Source: Paenibacillus pabuli (GTDB lineage Bacteria; Bacillota; Bacilli; Paenibacillales; Paenibacillaceae). From it: a stretch of DNA of 64,000 bases. Location: NCBI RefSeq assembly GCF_023101145.1, contig NZ_CP073714.1, positions 6,076,001 through 6,140,000 on the forward strand, in the 5' to 3' direction. The notes below the pieces were generated by a model that saw nothing but the letters and a program-made list of their open reading frames with translations, was not told where the DNA came from and searched no databases. Each line of letters opens with the position of its first letter. Within the stretch, counting starts at the first letter, position 1. Both the position numbers and the translations under genes were made by a program. Shown here in pieces: positions 28,755 through 38,519 of this stretch.

Positions 28755-31421
28755 TTAACCTTTCAGTTCCTTGATTCGTGCAATCACCTTATCCCGTTTA
28801 TCGGAATAATCTGCTTGCTTGGCGCGCTCTTCCTCGATAACCTTGGCAGGAGCCTTGGCAACAAAGCCTTCGTTCGCCAGCTTTTTCTCCACACGGAGTA
28901 CTTCGCCCTCAAGGTTCTGCAACTCTTTCTCCAGACGAGCCACTTCCTGATCAATATCAATAAGACCCGCCAGCGGCAAGTACAGCTCAGCCCCAGTAAT
29001 GACAGCAGTCATAGCTTTATCCGGTGAGCTCAGATCCAGGCCGCTGTCGAACTCGGACGTATTACAGAAACGTTTGATGTAATGGCTGTTGCGTTCAATG
29101 ATGCTGGACGTCTCTGCGTTGTTCGCTTTCACCATCAATTCAATTTTCTTGCTCATTGGTACGTTTACTTCTGCACGGATGTTTCGCACTGCACGAATGG
29201 TGTCCATAAGCAGGTTCATCTCGGCAACCGCTTCTGGGTTCTCCAGTGCAGGGTCATACACCGGCCAGGAAGCCAGCGTAATCGTCTCGCCTTCATGCGG
29301 CAGATGCTGCCAGATCTCTTCCGAAATGTAAGGCATGAACGGATGAATCAGGCGCATGGTCTGATCCAGCACATAAGCAAGCACGGATTGTGTTTTCTTC
29401 TTGGCAACCGGATCTTCCCCATAGAAGGACAACTTCGCAAATTCAATATACCAGTCACAAAGGTCATCCCAAATAAAGTTATACAGCAAACGGCCTGTTT
29501 CTCCAAATTCATACGCTTCGATTAGACGCGTAATATCGCGAGAAGTTTCGTTCAGGCGGTGCAAAATCCAGTAATCCGCAGTTCCGAGGTCCCCACTAAT
29601 ATCACGTTCTTCATAGGTGAACCCTTCCAGATTCATCAGGGCGAAGCGTGAAGCATTCCAGATTTTATTCGCAAAGTTACGAGCCTGTTCCACCCGTTCC
29701 CAACGGAAACGAAGATCCTGTCCCGGAGTGCTGCTGGTCGAAATCATATAACGCATCGCATCCGCGCCATATTTCTCAATAACATCCAGTGGATCAACAC
29801 CATTACCTAGCGATTTGGACATCTTGCGTCCGTCTGCATCACGAACCAGACCGTGCATCAGCACATCCTTGAACGGAACCTCTTCCGTGAACTCCAGAGC
29901 GGTAAAGATCATGCGCGCCACCCAGAAATAAATAATGTCATACCCTGTTACGAGTACACTTGTCGGGTAATAACGTTTCAGATCTTCCGTGTCTTCCGGC
30001 CAGCCTAATGTAGAGAACGGCCATAATGCGGAGCTGAACCATGTATCCAGAACGTCTTCATCCTGTCTCAGCTTGCGTCCAGCGTATTCTGGCAATGTTG
30101 TCGGATCTTCAGCAGATACAATAATTTCTCCAGTGTCCTCGTCATACCAGGCAGGAATACGATGACCCCACCACAATTGACGAGAGATACACCAGTCACG
30201 AACATTTTCGATCCAGTTCAGATACGTTCTCTCGAAACGATCCGGAACAAAACGAACTCCTTCACCGCTTTGTTGCTTCTCAATCGCCTTCTCCGCGAGC
30301 GGCTTCATCTCAACAAACCACTGTGTTGATAAATACGGCTCAACGACAGCTCCCGTCCGTTCGCTGTGTCCAACCTGATGCGTATGATCCTCGATGTTGA
30401 TCAATACGCCCAGTTCTTTCAGGTCTGCAACAATTTGCTTGCGGCAGTCGCTGCGATCCAGTCCCTGATATTTGCCTGCTTCGGCATTCATCGTACCCGT
30501 CTCATCCATCACCGTAATCTGTGGCAGATCATGGCGGAGACCCACTTCGAAGTCATTCGGATCATGAGCAGGCGTAATTTTCACGGCCCCACTTCCGAAA
30601 TCTTTATCTACATACTCATCTGCAATAACCGGAATCTCACGGCCGATAATAGGCAGAACAAGCACCTTGCCAATCATGTCTGCGTAACGCTCATCCTTCG
30701 GATGAACAGCAACTGCTGTATCTCCCAGCATCGTCTCTGGGCGAGTTGTCGCTACTGTAACATAACCACTTCCGTCTTTGAGTGGGTAGCGAAGATGGTA
30801 CAAATGACCCTGAACTTCTTTATATTCAACCTCAATGTCGGACAGTGCAGTCCGGTTCACCGGGTCCCAGTTAATAATTCGTTTGCCTCGGTAGATGAGG
30901 CCTTTTTCATACAATTGAACAAACACTTTACGTACAGCCTGGGACAGGCCTTCGTCCAGTGTAAAACGTTCACGCGAGTAGTCGAGCGATAATCCCATTT
31001 TGCCCCATTGCTGACGAATGGTTGTTGCATATTGTTCTTTCCAGTCCCAGACCTTCTCCAAGAACTTTTCGCGTCCCAAATCATAACGAGTCTGGCCTTC
31101 TTCACGCAATTTTTGCTCCACTTTGGTTTGGGTAGCAATACCTGCATGGTCGGAGCCCGGCAGCCACAGTGCATCATAGCCCTGCATCCGCTTGGTACGA
31201 ATCAGAATATCCTGCAGTGTGAAATCGAGCGCATGCCCGATATGAAGCATTCCGGTTACATTTGGAGGTGGGATTACAATCGTATAAGGTTCAGCATCTT
31301 TACGCTGACCCGCCTTGAAATATCCATTTTCCATCCAAGTGGAATACCATTTTTGTTCCGCAGCTTTCGGATCATATGTGGTTGGCATTTCTGTTGCAGC
31401 TGAATTTTTTTGTTCAGACAT
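28755..31421 (-). CDS. valS: valine--tRNA ligase
   Basis: An 888-residue class I aminoacyl-tRNA synthetase with the HIGH motif (about 61-64, in MLHIGHALDF), the connective peptide 1 editing domain that hydrolyses Thr-tRNA(Val), KMSKS (about 530) and a C-terminal coiled-coil arm (about 820-885). GGAGGA lies 8 nt before ATG. It is controlled by a T-box leader upstream and followed by folC, as in B. subtilis. Confidence 0.97.
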   Translation of the reverse strand: MSEQKNSAATEMPTTYDPKAAEQKWYSTWMENGYFKAGQRKDAEPYTIVIPPPNVTGMLHIGHALDFTLQDILIRTKRMQGYDALWLPGSDHAGIATQTKVEQKLREEGQTRYDLGREKFLEKVWDWKEQYATTIRQQWGKMGLSLDYSRERFTLDEGLSQAVRKVFVQLYEKGLIYRGKRIINWDPVNRTALSDIEVEYKEVQGHLYHLRYPLKDGSGYVTVATTRPETMLGDTAVAVHPKDERYADMIGKVLVLPIIGREIPVIADEYVDKDFGSGAVKITPAHDPNDFEVGLRHDLPQITVMDETGTMNAEAGKYQGLDRSDCRKQIVADLKELGVLINIEDHTHQVGHSERTGAVVEPYLSTQWFVEMKPLAEKAIEKQQSGEGVRFVPDRFERTYLNWIENVRDWCISRQLWWGHRIPAWYDEDTGEIIVSAEDPTTLPEYAGRKLRQDEDVLDTWFSSALWPFSTLGWPEDTEDLKRYYPTSVLVTGYDIIYFWVARMIFTALEFTEEVPFKDVLMHGLVRDADGRKMSKSLGNGVDPLDVIEKYGADAMRYMISTSSTPGQDLRFRWERVEQARNFANKIWNASRFALMNLEGFTYEERDISGDLGTADYWILHRLNETSRDITRLIEAYEFGETGRLLYNFIWDDLCDWYIEFAKLSFYGEDPVAKKKTQSVLAYVLDQTMRLIHPFMPYISEEIWQHLPHEGETITLASWPVYDPALENPEAVAEMNLLMDTIRAVRNIRAEVNVPMSKKIELMVKANNAETSSIIERNSHYIKRFCNTSEFDSGLDLSSPDKAMTAVITGAELYLPLAGLIDIDQEVARLEKELQNLEGEVLRVEKKLANEGFVAKAPAKVIEEERAKQADYSDKRDKVIARIKELKG

Positions 31422-31460
31422 GTGTCATTCCTCCGTTACTTATTCATCATCGCCAAAAAA

Positions 31461-31771
31461 CAAAAAAACCTTTCATCCATCAAAGGACGAAAGGTTAGCT
31501 TTCGCGGTACCACCTTTGTTTCACGCAGATAGAAAGACAGACTGCCCCTTCTGTACTTACGTGACACTTCAAGCAGATAACGGCTGCGACCGGCCCATCC
31601 TACCTCAGGTATGAATGACAATAAAGCTTACTCATCCCTTGTATTCAAACAGGCAACTCCCGGGCGACTTCGATCAGTTGGTTCCTACGGAATTTCCCAG
31701 CGCTACAATCCCGCTCTCTGAAAGGTCATACTGTCTACTACTCCCGTTCCACGTTGTTCTTCAAAAAACCT
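31461..31771 (-). ncRNA. T-box riboswitch for valS
   Basis: The leader carries the T-box sequence AAAGGTGGTACCGCG (minus strand, 31503-31517), which binds the uncharged tRNA 3' end, followed by a terminator: stem 31467-31474 with 31489-31496 and a T7 run. Upstream, the Stem I landmarks AGAGAGC and a GAA-GTC segment are visible; GTC at 31666-31668 is the likely specifier codon, matching valine. When tRNA-Val is uncharged the antiterminator should form and valS-folC-murC be transcribed. Confidence 0.92.
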
Positions 31772-31777
31772 AAACAC

Positions 31778-31806
31778 ATCATACCCTGCCCGTGCCCGAT
31801 AGTCAA
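31778..31806 (-). promoter_or_regulatory. promoter of the valS T-box transcript
   Basis: TTGACT (31801-31806), a 17-nt spacer and TATGAT (31778-31783) on the minus strand, giving a leader of about 350 nt before valS. Confidence 0.75.
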
Positions 31807-31856
31807 CCTGACAACAGCGGAAAAAGCGCGCTGCAATGCATGTTGTGGGCGGACAA

Positions 31857-31890
31857 AGCAAAAACCCGCCATCCTCAAGGGATCACGGGT
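31857..31890 (-). terminator. terminator after spoVID
   Basis: ACCCG..ATCC pairs with GGAT..CGGGT around a short loop (about 31864-31890), followed by T5 on the minus strand, about 30 bp after the spoVID stop. Confidence 0.7.
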
Positions 31891-31918
31891 CGAAATGGAC
31901 ATTGAAGCTTCGTACAGA

Positions 31919-33394
31919 TTAAGGGATATATAGGATCTGCCCTTCTTCCACAACCTGTTCCGATAACCGGTTATATAACTGGAGCTCTCTGGTACTTAAC
32001 TGATATCGATCTGCAATGGTATCCAAAGTCTCTTCACGTTGTACAATACATAATTTCACCTTGCGGAACGGGGTCTGATCTACAATGGTGCCGAGAAACA
32101 GATTCTTCCACTCTACATCATCAGGCTGGAATGTTTCTTCCTGTGGGACTCCGGCAAGCGCCTCTTGCTCCCGTTCTGTTTCCGCCTCTCGTGTTACTCT
32201 GCCCGATGATAACAAGGAGGAGATGCCCACGCCCTCTTGCTGTTTGGGTGCAGACTCTTTCTTACTGCCAAAAGCAACCTTGAGCTCCGGCTTGTCTTCC
32301 GTCTCTGCCACAGGTTCAGGGATAAAAGCTTCATTTTCGGCAGACTCATTCGTGTCCGATGCTTCAAGTGGAGGGATGTCTCCTTTCGAAACTTCCGGTT
32401 CCGATGCTGCAAATACATCCTGCCAGTTCTCTGACTGCGAACTTGTCTGGGCATCTGCTAACGCCTGATCCTCCAGCTTTGGTTCCGATCGGGCAGATTC
32501 AAAATGCCATACTTCCGGTGCTGCCGGTTCATCTGAAGGCTGTGCGTCCAGCTTTGACTCGGCATGATCCGAATTCCTTAAGTTCGTATGTAAGGTCTCG
32601 ACAGAAGGCTCGGACCAAACAGACGACTCTTCAGCCAGAGGAAGCAAAGGCTCAGACTCAGGGTAAGAAGCCAACCTGTCGGCTGTCTCCGCCAAAAAAG
32701 ACGAAACTGGAGAAGGGGAATCGGACAACTCATTCGCTTGCGCTTCATCCTCCTGGTCCCTCAAGGACGAGGACTCTTCGTTTTCAGCTAATATTTGGCT
32801 TTGCTCTGCATTCCCATCCCCTTGCTGCCAGGATTGAAACTGTTCGGGAGAAGCCTGAAATAGATGCTCCCGCTGTAACTCCTCTTCGCTCCGTTGGAGC
32901 AGATATTCCTGAGCAAATACATTGGGAGAGCTGACTGTCTGCTCTGTTTCAACGGAACGGTCGCCCTGCCGAGGGTCGGGTGAGTGTACAACGGTAAACT
33001 CATCCGCTGACCAGGCCTGCGGTTCCTCCACCGGAAATCCCTCTATACCCCGAAGCGACAATACGCCTGTAATGTTCAGACTTCGGTTGGATAATAAATC
33101 GACATCAAAATTCTCGATCTCAATGGAAATATCCTCAAGCGATCTTACCCGGTTCAGGGGTACCGTGATCTCCACCGGGATAAAATGTTTGAGTTCCTCC
33201 GAGATTTCGTTCTCTCCCCGATACGCACCTGTTAACAAAAGATGGCCTCGCAATGTTGCATGATCATCCTGACCTATCACCTGAATGCGGGGATATAACT
33301 CAATTTCCTCCAGCTCCTCAATTGCAGGGACTCCCTCTGACAAATGAACGCGCTCATAAATATCGAACCGTAAACCATAAGGTTGATTCAACAA
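31919..33394 (-). CDS. spoVID: stage VI sporulation protein D, SpoVID-like coat protein
   Basis: A 491-residue spore protein required for coat encasement. It has a structured N-terminal domain (about 1-140) of the SpoVID/SpoIVA-interacting type, a long acidic Ser/Glu/Gln-rich disordered middle (about 150-430) and a C-terminal LysM module (about 445-490; CIVQREETLDTIADRYQLS). SpoVID binds SpoIVA and SafA in B. subtilis. It lies between hemL and valS as there, but ysxE is absent. The start is TTG 33392-33394, with AGGAGG 9 nt upstream. Confidence 0.85.
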   Translation of the reverse strand: MLNQPYGLRFDIYERVHLSEGVPAIEELEEIELYPRIQVIGQDDHATLRGHLLLTGAYRGENEISEELKHFIPVEITVPLNRVRSLEDISIEIENFDVDLLSNRSLNITGVLSLRGIEGFPVEEPQAWSADEFTVVHSPDPRQGDRSVETEQTVSSPNVFAQEYLLQRSEEELQREHLFQASPEQFQSWQQGDGNAEQSQILAENEESSSLRDQEDEAQANELSDSPSPVSSFLAETADRLASYPESEPLLPLAEESSVWSEPSVETLHTNLRNSDHAESKLDAQPSDEPAAPEVWHFESARSEPKLEDQALADAQTSSQSENWQDVFAASEPEVSKGDIPPLEASDTNESAENEAFIPEPVAETEDKPELKVAFGSKKESAPKQQEGVGISSLLSSGRVTREAETEREQEALAGVPQEETFQPDDVEWKNLFLGTIVDQTPFRKVKLCIVQREETLDTIADRYQLSTRELQLYNRLSEQVVEEGQILYIP

Positions 33395-33530
33395 AGGTGG
33401 CGTCCTCCTTTCGGCATATGTTCACCATGATCCTTCTCATGGGACTGATCCATGGTCCAAATCCTTCGTTACCCCATCTATATGCCTTGAATGAGAAGAG
33501 CATGCCACCTTTTATGCAAATCTTCCCAGT

Positions 33531-34439
33531 TTATTGGTCCTTGCTTTCCCGCCCTGCCAGTTGTTCGAAATCCGGCGGCCAAGGGTCAGCCACCTCAATT
33601 CGTGCCCCTGTGAGCGGATGACTAAAACTCAGTGTCTCCCCATGAAGCGCCTGCCGACCAATAGAATCCCTTCTGCCTCCATATAACTCATCTCCAACTA
33701 GGGGATGACCTACATAACTTAAATGTACTCGAATCTGGTGCGTGCGTCCTGTATCCAGTGTTAGCCGGATAAGGGTAGACCTATCCCACACCTCCACAAT
33801 CTCCACATGGGTTACAGCGTCCTGCCCACCTTCAGATACACGCCTGCGTTGCTTGTGATGTCTGTCCTTCCCAATTGGAGCATCAATTGTATTCAACTCC
33901 GTGGATATCTGACCATCAGCTATGGCGACGTAATGGCGTCCAATATCTTTACGCCGCATCGCTTCATCCAGTTTGGTGAGGGCAAAAGCATTTTTGGCAT
34001 ATAATACAGGCCCAGTCGTGTCCTCATCCAGACGGTGAACATGACGTACATTTGCCTGAATCCCATTCATTTCGTAGTAGGAGGCAACCGCATGATCCAG
34101 GGTAATCGATTGATCCGTCCGGCTCCCATCGGGATGAAGCTTCATTCCGGCCGGTTTATGCACGACCAGACAGAAGTCATCCTCATACAGGACATCGATT
34201 TCCGCCCAACGCGGTTCAACATCAATCGGCTGAGACGCAAAAAGGGCCAGCCGAAGCCGGTCCCCTGCCAGTTGTATGCCCTGATTCGTCTTTAGCTGGC
34301 GCAACATTTTCTCTGGTAAACGAAGTTCAGACAAGAGCCATTGCTCTGCAGCCGTTTGCCTGTCTGAACTGCCTGTCACCGCTTTGCCTGGCATCAGCTC
34401 AAGCCATTCCCCACGGCGTTTCCAACTTTTAATGGTCAT
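33531..34439 (-). CDS. RluA-family pseudouridine synthase
   Basis: A 302-residue enzyme that isomerises uridine in rRNA or tRNA. The catalytic aspartate is in HRLDEDTTG (about 137-145), followed by KIR-type motifs (RTHQIRVHLSYVGHPLVGDELYG). There is a weak N-terminal extension but no clear S4 domain. The target base cannot be told from the sequence. Its ATG overlaps the hemL stop by 4 nt, so it is translated from the haem operon; B. subtilis has no such gene here. Confidence 0.85.
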   Translation of the reverse strand: MTIKSWKRRGEWLELMPGKAVTGSSDRQTAAEQWLLSELRLPEKMLRQLKTNQGIQLAGDRLRLALFASQPIDVEPRWAEIDVLYEDDFCLVVHKPAGMKLHPDGSRTDQSITLDHAVASYYEMNGIQANVRHVHRLDEDTTGPVLYAKNAFALTKLDEAMRRKDIGRHYVAIADGQISTELNTIDAPIGKDRHHKQRRRVSEGGQDAVTHVEIVEVWDRSTLIRLTLDTGRTHQIRVHLSYVGHPLVGDELYGGRRDSIGRQALHGETLSFSHPLTGARIEVADPWPPDFEQLAGRESKDQ

Positions 34440-35740
34440 AATGATTGAAGAGCCTTACGATTCGCCTCGATTGTATCGTCAATATCCTGCTCCGTATGCA
34501 CACCAGAGACAAACATGCCTTCGTATTGGGAAGGTGCAACACTTACACCCTGATCAATCATGGCCGCAAAATAACGGCGGAATTGATCCAGATTGCTTTC
34601 TTTAGCAATATCATAATTCGTAACCGGAACAGCACTGAAAAATGGACAAACCATCGAACCAACACGGTTAATTGTTATGGCTACACCTGTCTCTGCTGCA
34701 TTCTTTTCAAACCCGGCCTGCAAGCGTGCGGACAGCACCTCCAGACGGTCATAGACCTCCGGTGTCAACAATTTGAGCGTGGTGTATCCTGCTGCCATAG
34801 CAAGCGGATTACCGCTCAGCGTACCAGCCTGATAGATCGGTCCTGTCGGAGCTATCTGTTCCATCAGATCACGTCTGCCGCCATAAGCGCCTACCGGAAG
34901 CCCTCCACCGATGACTTTACCCAGACAAGTCAGGTCAGGTGTAACACCGAATCGCCCCTGTGCACAGTTTAAACCTACACGGAAACCGGTCATGACTTCG
35001 TCAAAAATGAGCAGACTGCCGTATTGAGACGTCAAACTGCGCAAGCCTTCAAGGAAACCCGGAACGGGCGGAACAACGCCCATATTACCTGCAACAGGTT
35101 CCACAATGACGGCTGCCAGTTCTTCCCCATAACGTTCAAAAGCAAGCTTCACCGATTCCAGGTCATTGTATGGAACCGTAATCGTATTAAGGGCTACACC
35201 TTCTGGAACACCAGGGCTGTCAGGAAGGCCTAGTGTTGCTACACCAGATCCCGCTTTGATTAGTAAGCTGTCAGCATGCCCGTGGTATGACCCTTCAAAT
35301 TTCAAAATTTTACTGCGTCCTGTTACGCCACGTGCCAGCCGAATCGCACTCATGGTTGCTTCCGTACCGGAATTCACCATTCGTACAATATCGATCGAAG
35401 GTACACGCTCACAGACCAGTTTAGCCATTTCTGTCTCCAGCAGCGTTGGTGCACCAAAACTTGTTCCTTTAAGAGCTGTCTCCCGCAAAGCTTCTACCAC
35501 GTCAGGATGTGCATGTCCCATAATGAGCGGACCCCAGGATCCGACATAATCAATAAAAGCATTGCCGTCAATATCATAGATTTTGGAGCCTTCTCCGCGC
35601 TCTGCATAGATTGGGGTAAGCCCCACCGATTTGAACGCCCTAACCGGGCTGTTCACTCCCCCAGGTATGTACTGCTTGGCTTCTTCAAATGCGCTGCGTG
35701 AGCGCTCATCATTGCGACGAGTTCCTTGTTGTGCGGTCAT
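34436..35740 (-). CDS. hemL: glutamate-1-semialdehyde 2,1-aminomutase
   Basis: Makes 5-aminolevulinate from glutamate-1-semialdehyde, the product of HemA. The 434-residue PLP enzyme has the binding lysine in LGKVIGGGLPVGAYGG (about 265-280) and the NSGTEATMSAIRLAR motif. AAGGAGG is 6 nt before the chosen ATG (35738-35740); another ATG two codons earlier overlaps that site. It is late in the hemA-X-sirC-C-D-B-L order. Confidence 0.96.
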   Translation of the reverse strand: MTAQQGTRRNDERSRSAFEEAKQYIPGGVNSPVRAFKSVGLTPIYAERGEGSKIYDIDGNAFIDYVGSWGPLIMGHAHPDVVEALRETALKGTSFGAPTLLETEMAKLVCERVPSIDIVRMVNSGTEATMSAIRLARGVTGRSKILKFEGSYHGHADSLLIKAGSGVATLGLPDSPGVPEGVALNTITVPYNDLESVKLAFERYGEELAAVIVEPVAGNMGVVPPVPGFLEGLRSLTSQYGSLLIFDEVMTGFRVGLNCAQGRFGVTPDLTCLGKVIGGGLPVGAYGGRRDLMEQIAPTGPIYQAGTLSGNPLAMAAGYTTLKLLTPEVYDRLEVLSARLQAGFEKNAAETGVAITINRVGSMVCPFFSAVPVTNYDIAKESNLDQFRRYFAAMIDQGVSVAPSQYEGMFVSGVHTEQDIDDTIEANRKALQSL

Positions 35741-35845
35741 GAACATCCTCCTTAGTGATGAGGCCCCTCCAAACCTTATTGGAAGGGACCTTTATATATT
35801 TTTGATAAACGTTAATCTCATCCTGGCTGTTATGGAAGCAAGCTA

Positions 35846-36847
35846 TTATTTTTCGGCCAACCAGCGTGAGGCGTCTTTTCCGTAGTAGGTAATAATCATA
35901 TCAGCACCCGCACGTTTCATGCTCAGCAGAATTTCCATGGCCACTTTCTTCTCATCAATCCAGCCTTGAATCGCCGCTGCCTTCACCATGGCATACTCAC
36001 CACTTACGTTGTAAGCTACCAGTGGAAGATCAAATTGATCCTTGATCGTACGCATAACATCAAGATAGGACAGTGAAGGTTTCACCATCAACATGTCCGC
36101 TCCTTCCAGCACATCGGTTTCGGCTTCACGCAATGCTTCACGAGCGTTAGCCGGGTCCATCTGATACGACTTGCGATCTCCGAATTGTGGCGTGGAATCC
36201 GCTGCTTCACGGAATGGACCATAGAACGCCGACGCATATTTTACGGAGTAGGACATGATCGGAATATGGCTAAAGCCATTCTCATCCAGTCCGGCACGGA
36301 TCGCTTGGACAAATCCATCCATCATATTGGATGGTGCAATGATGTCCGCTCCAGCTTTGGCTTGGGATACCGCTGTTTTCACGAGCAGATCCAGCGATTC
36401 GTCATTAAGAACATCTCCACAAATGTGACCGTCCACTTCAACGGTGTGCACCATGCCACAATGACCGTGATCGGTGAATTCGCATAGACAGGTATCCGCA
36501 ACGACCAACAGTTCAGGGTACCAGGACTTAATCAGCTTGGTAGCTTCCTGTACAATGCCATCTTCTGCGAATCCAGACGATCCAACACTATCTTTGGTTT
36601 CGGGAATGCCGAATAAGAGCACAGCCGGAATACCCAGATCCGCAATCTCCTTTACTTCTTCCTGCAGACGATCCAGCGAGAAGCGGAATACACCCGGCAT
36701 GGATTTGATCTCGGATTTTACATTTTCACCATAAGTGACATAGATGGGTTGGATAAAGTCATCCACAGTCAAATGGGTCTCTCTCACCATATTGCGAATA
36801 CCTGTGGACTGACGTAAGCGGCGATGCCGTACAATTGGAAAACTCAT
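35846..36847 (-). CDS. hemB: delta-aminolevulinic acid dehydratase (porphobilinogen synthase)
   Basis: Condenses two 5-aminolevulinates to porphobilinogen. The 333-residue TIM-barrel enzyme has the cysteine-rich zinc site DTCLCEFTDHGHCG (about 118-131) and two active-site lysines (one in MSYSVKYASAF, one in MVKPS). The ATG at 36845-36847 follows GGGAGGT. A 105-bp gap precedes hemL. Confidence 0.96.
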   Translation of the reverse strand: MSFPIVRHRRLRQSTGIRNMVRETHLTVDDFIQPIYVTYGENVKSEIKSMPGVFRFSLDRLQEEVKEIADLGIPAVLLFGIPETKDSVGSSGFAEDGIVQEATKLIKSWYPELLVVADTCLCEFTDHGHCGMVHTVEVDGHICGDVLNDESLDLLVKTAVSQAKAGADIIAPSNMMDGFVQAIRAGLDENGFSHIPIMSYSVKYASAFYGPFREAADSTPQFGDRKSYQMDPANAREALREAETDVLEGADMLMVKPSLSYLDVMRTIKDQFDLPLVAYNVSGEYAMVKAAAIQGWIDEKKVAMEILLSMKRAGADMIITYYGKDASRWLAEK

Positions 36848-36880
36848 TCGTGTGAAACCTCCCTGAATAGTAATGTGGAG

Positions 36881-36925
36881 CAAAAAGCGAAGCGCGCCGG
36901 TATCGTATCGAATTCAGCACGCTTC
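36881..36925 (-). terminator. possible attenuator between cobA-hemD and hemB
   Basis: GAAGCGTGC pairs with GCGCGCTTC (36889-36897 and 36917-36925) around a 19-nt loop, followed by GCTTTTTGC on the minus strand. The loop is long, so it may only reduce read-through into hemB and hemL. Confidence 0.4.
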
Positions 36926-36952
36926 ATCTATCGATTGCGGTTCAATTTATGT

Positions 36953-38515
36953 TTAACGGGGAAATACAGCTTCTGTCGCAGGCTTTCGTTTCCACTCGGA
37001 CAACACAGAAATCAGACTCTCAATGGTTGCTTCTTCAGCCATCATGGTGACTTTCAAGCCTGCTGCTTCCGCCGTCTTCGCAGTAACAGGCCCGATACAC
37101 GCAACCTCAACATTTTTCAATAAAGACAAGGGGTCCTGCAATCCCATACGTTTCAGAATGTTCATGAAATTGGTTACGGTAGATGAACTCGTGAAGGTCA
37201 TCGCATGAATGCCGCCCTCTTCAAGCAGCTTCAGCAGTTCGTCGTCATCCTCGCCAGCCAAAATGGTGTCATATATAATGGCCTCGGTGACCAAAAGTCC
37301 CCGTTCTCTCAACTGTTCAGGCAGCCAGGAGCGCGCAAGGTCTCCATGCGGTAACAGAACCCTCTGACCTTCCTTTAGTTCACTTTCAAAAGCTTCAAGC
37401 ATGCCTTCTGCCTGAAATGGCCCTTGAATGACCTCGGCTACGATACCATACTTACGCAAAGCTTCCCCAGTGGAAGGCCCTACCGCCGCCACTCTCGCTT
37501 GATGAATGGATCGAATATCTTTCCCCTGCTGCTCCAAATGACGGAAGAAAAACTCCACTCCGTTTACACTTGTGAAAAATATCCAGTCAAATGTATCTAA
37601 CACACCATAGGCCTGTTTGACACTTTCAAGTGCCGACTCCCCTGAAGGCATTACAGTCTCGATTACCGGAAATTCATAAGGCTCACCGCCAAGTTCCTCA
37701 ATGCGATTCACCAATTCACTAGCCTGACTGCGTGCCCGCGTCACCAGGATTCGTTTGCCAAACAGCGGTAAGGCTTCTGCCCATTTCAACTGTTCACGCT
37801 GGTTTACTACCTCACCAACCACAATGACAGCGGGGGGTTGAAAGTTCGCAGCGATGACTTTGGCTTCGATATCTTCAAGCGTGCCTGTAATCGTATCCTG
37901 CTCGGCTCTCGTACCCCAACGAACCAATGCGACTGGTGTTTGGGCCGGGCGTCCGTGACGTATCAACTGTTCGCTAATATATCCAATTTTGGCAACACCC
38001 ATCATGAAAACAAGTGTACCCGTTGCATTCGTCACCTTATCCCAATGAATGCTGCGATCAAGCTTGTCCGGACTTTCATGTCCCGTAATAATGGAGATGG
38101 ATGAAGCATAGTCACGATGGGTCACGGGTATTCCGGCGTAAGCAGGTACACTTATTGCTGCAGTTACCCCAGGGACAATTTCAAAAGGAACCCCGTTTTT
38201 GCGCAACAAATCCGCCTCTTCACCTACACGGCCAAATATCGTGGGGTCGCCCCCTTTAAGCCGGACCACAACCTTGCCTTCCAGGGCAAGATCAACCAGC
38301 AGCTGGTTGATTTCTTCCTGCTTCATCGTATGTCGATCCGGTCGTTTACCTACATATATCTTAACTGCACCAGGCTTCATTTGTTTAAGTAATCTTGGAC
38401 TAGCCAGCCGATCATATACGACAGCATCCGCCTTACCGATTGATTCCCAACCCTTCACTGTAATCAGCTTGGCATCCCCTGGACCTGCACCTACCAAAAA
38501 GACCTTTCCCACCAT
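36953..38515 (-). CDS. cobA-hemD: fused uroporphyrinogen-III methyltransferase / uroporphyrinogen-III synthase
   Basis: A 520-residue fusion. The N-terminal half (1-240) is SUMT (CobA): VGAGPGDAKLITVKG, VVRLKGGDP and GIPVTHR are its signatures; it methylates uroporphyrinogen III at C2 and C7 to precorrin-2. The C-terminal half (about 255-510) is HemD, which closes hydroxymethylbilane to uroporphyrinogen III (FTSVNGVEFF, FTSSSTVTNF). B. subtilis has HemD alone at this place. The fusion makes the branch-point substrate and uses it for sirohaem in one polypeptide. ATG 38513-38515 follows GGGGATGA, 4 bp after hemC. Confidence 0.93.
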   Translation of the reverse strand: MVGKVFLVGAGPGDAKLITVKGWESIGKADAVVYDRLASPRLLKQMKPGAVKIYVGKRPDRHTMKQEEINQLLVDLALEGKVVVRLKGGDPTIFGRVGEEADLLRKNGVPFEIVPGVTAAISVPAYAGIPVTHRDYASSISIITGHESPDKLDRSIHWDKVTNATGTLVFMMGVAKIGYISEQLIRHGRPAQTPVALVRWGTRAEQDTITGTLEDIEAKVIAANFQPPAVIVVGEVVNQREQLKWAEALPLFGKRILVTRARSQASELVNRIEELGGEPYEFPVIETVMPSGESALESVKQAYGVLDTFDWIFFTSVNGVEFFFRHLEQQGKDIRSIHQARVAAVGPSTGEALRKYGIVAEVIQGPFQAEGMLEAFESELKEGQRVLLPHGDLARSWLPEQLRERGLLVTEAIIYDTILAGEDDDELLKLLEEGGIHAMTFTSSSTVTNFMNILKRMGLQDPLSLLKNVEVACIGPVTAKTAEAAGLKVTMMAEEATIESLISVLSEWKRKPATEAVFPR

Positions 38516-38519
38516 GTCT

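Noticed and set aside
31738..31953. 71-codon ORF upstream of valS
   Set aside because: It overlaps the T-box promoter and leader and the spoVID terminator; it has no coding signals.
35760..35792. Terminator between hemB and hemL
   Set aside because: An imperfect GGTCCCTTCCA hairpin is present, but on the transcribed strand it is not followed by a T run.
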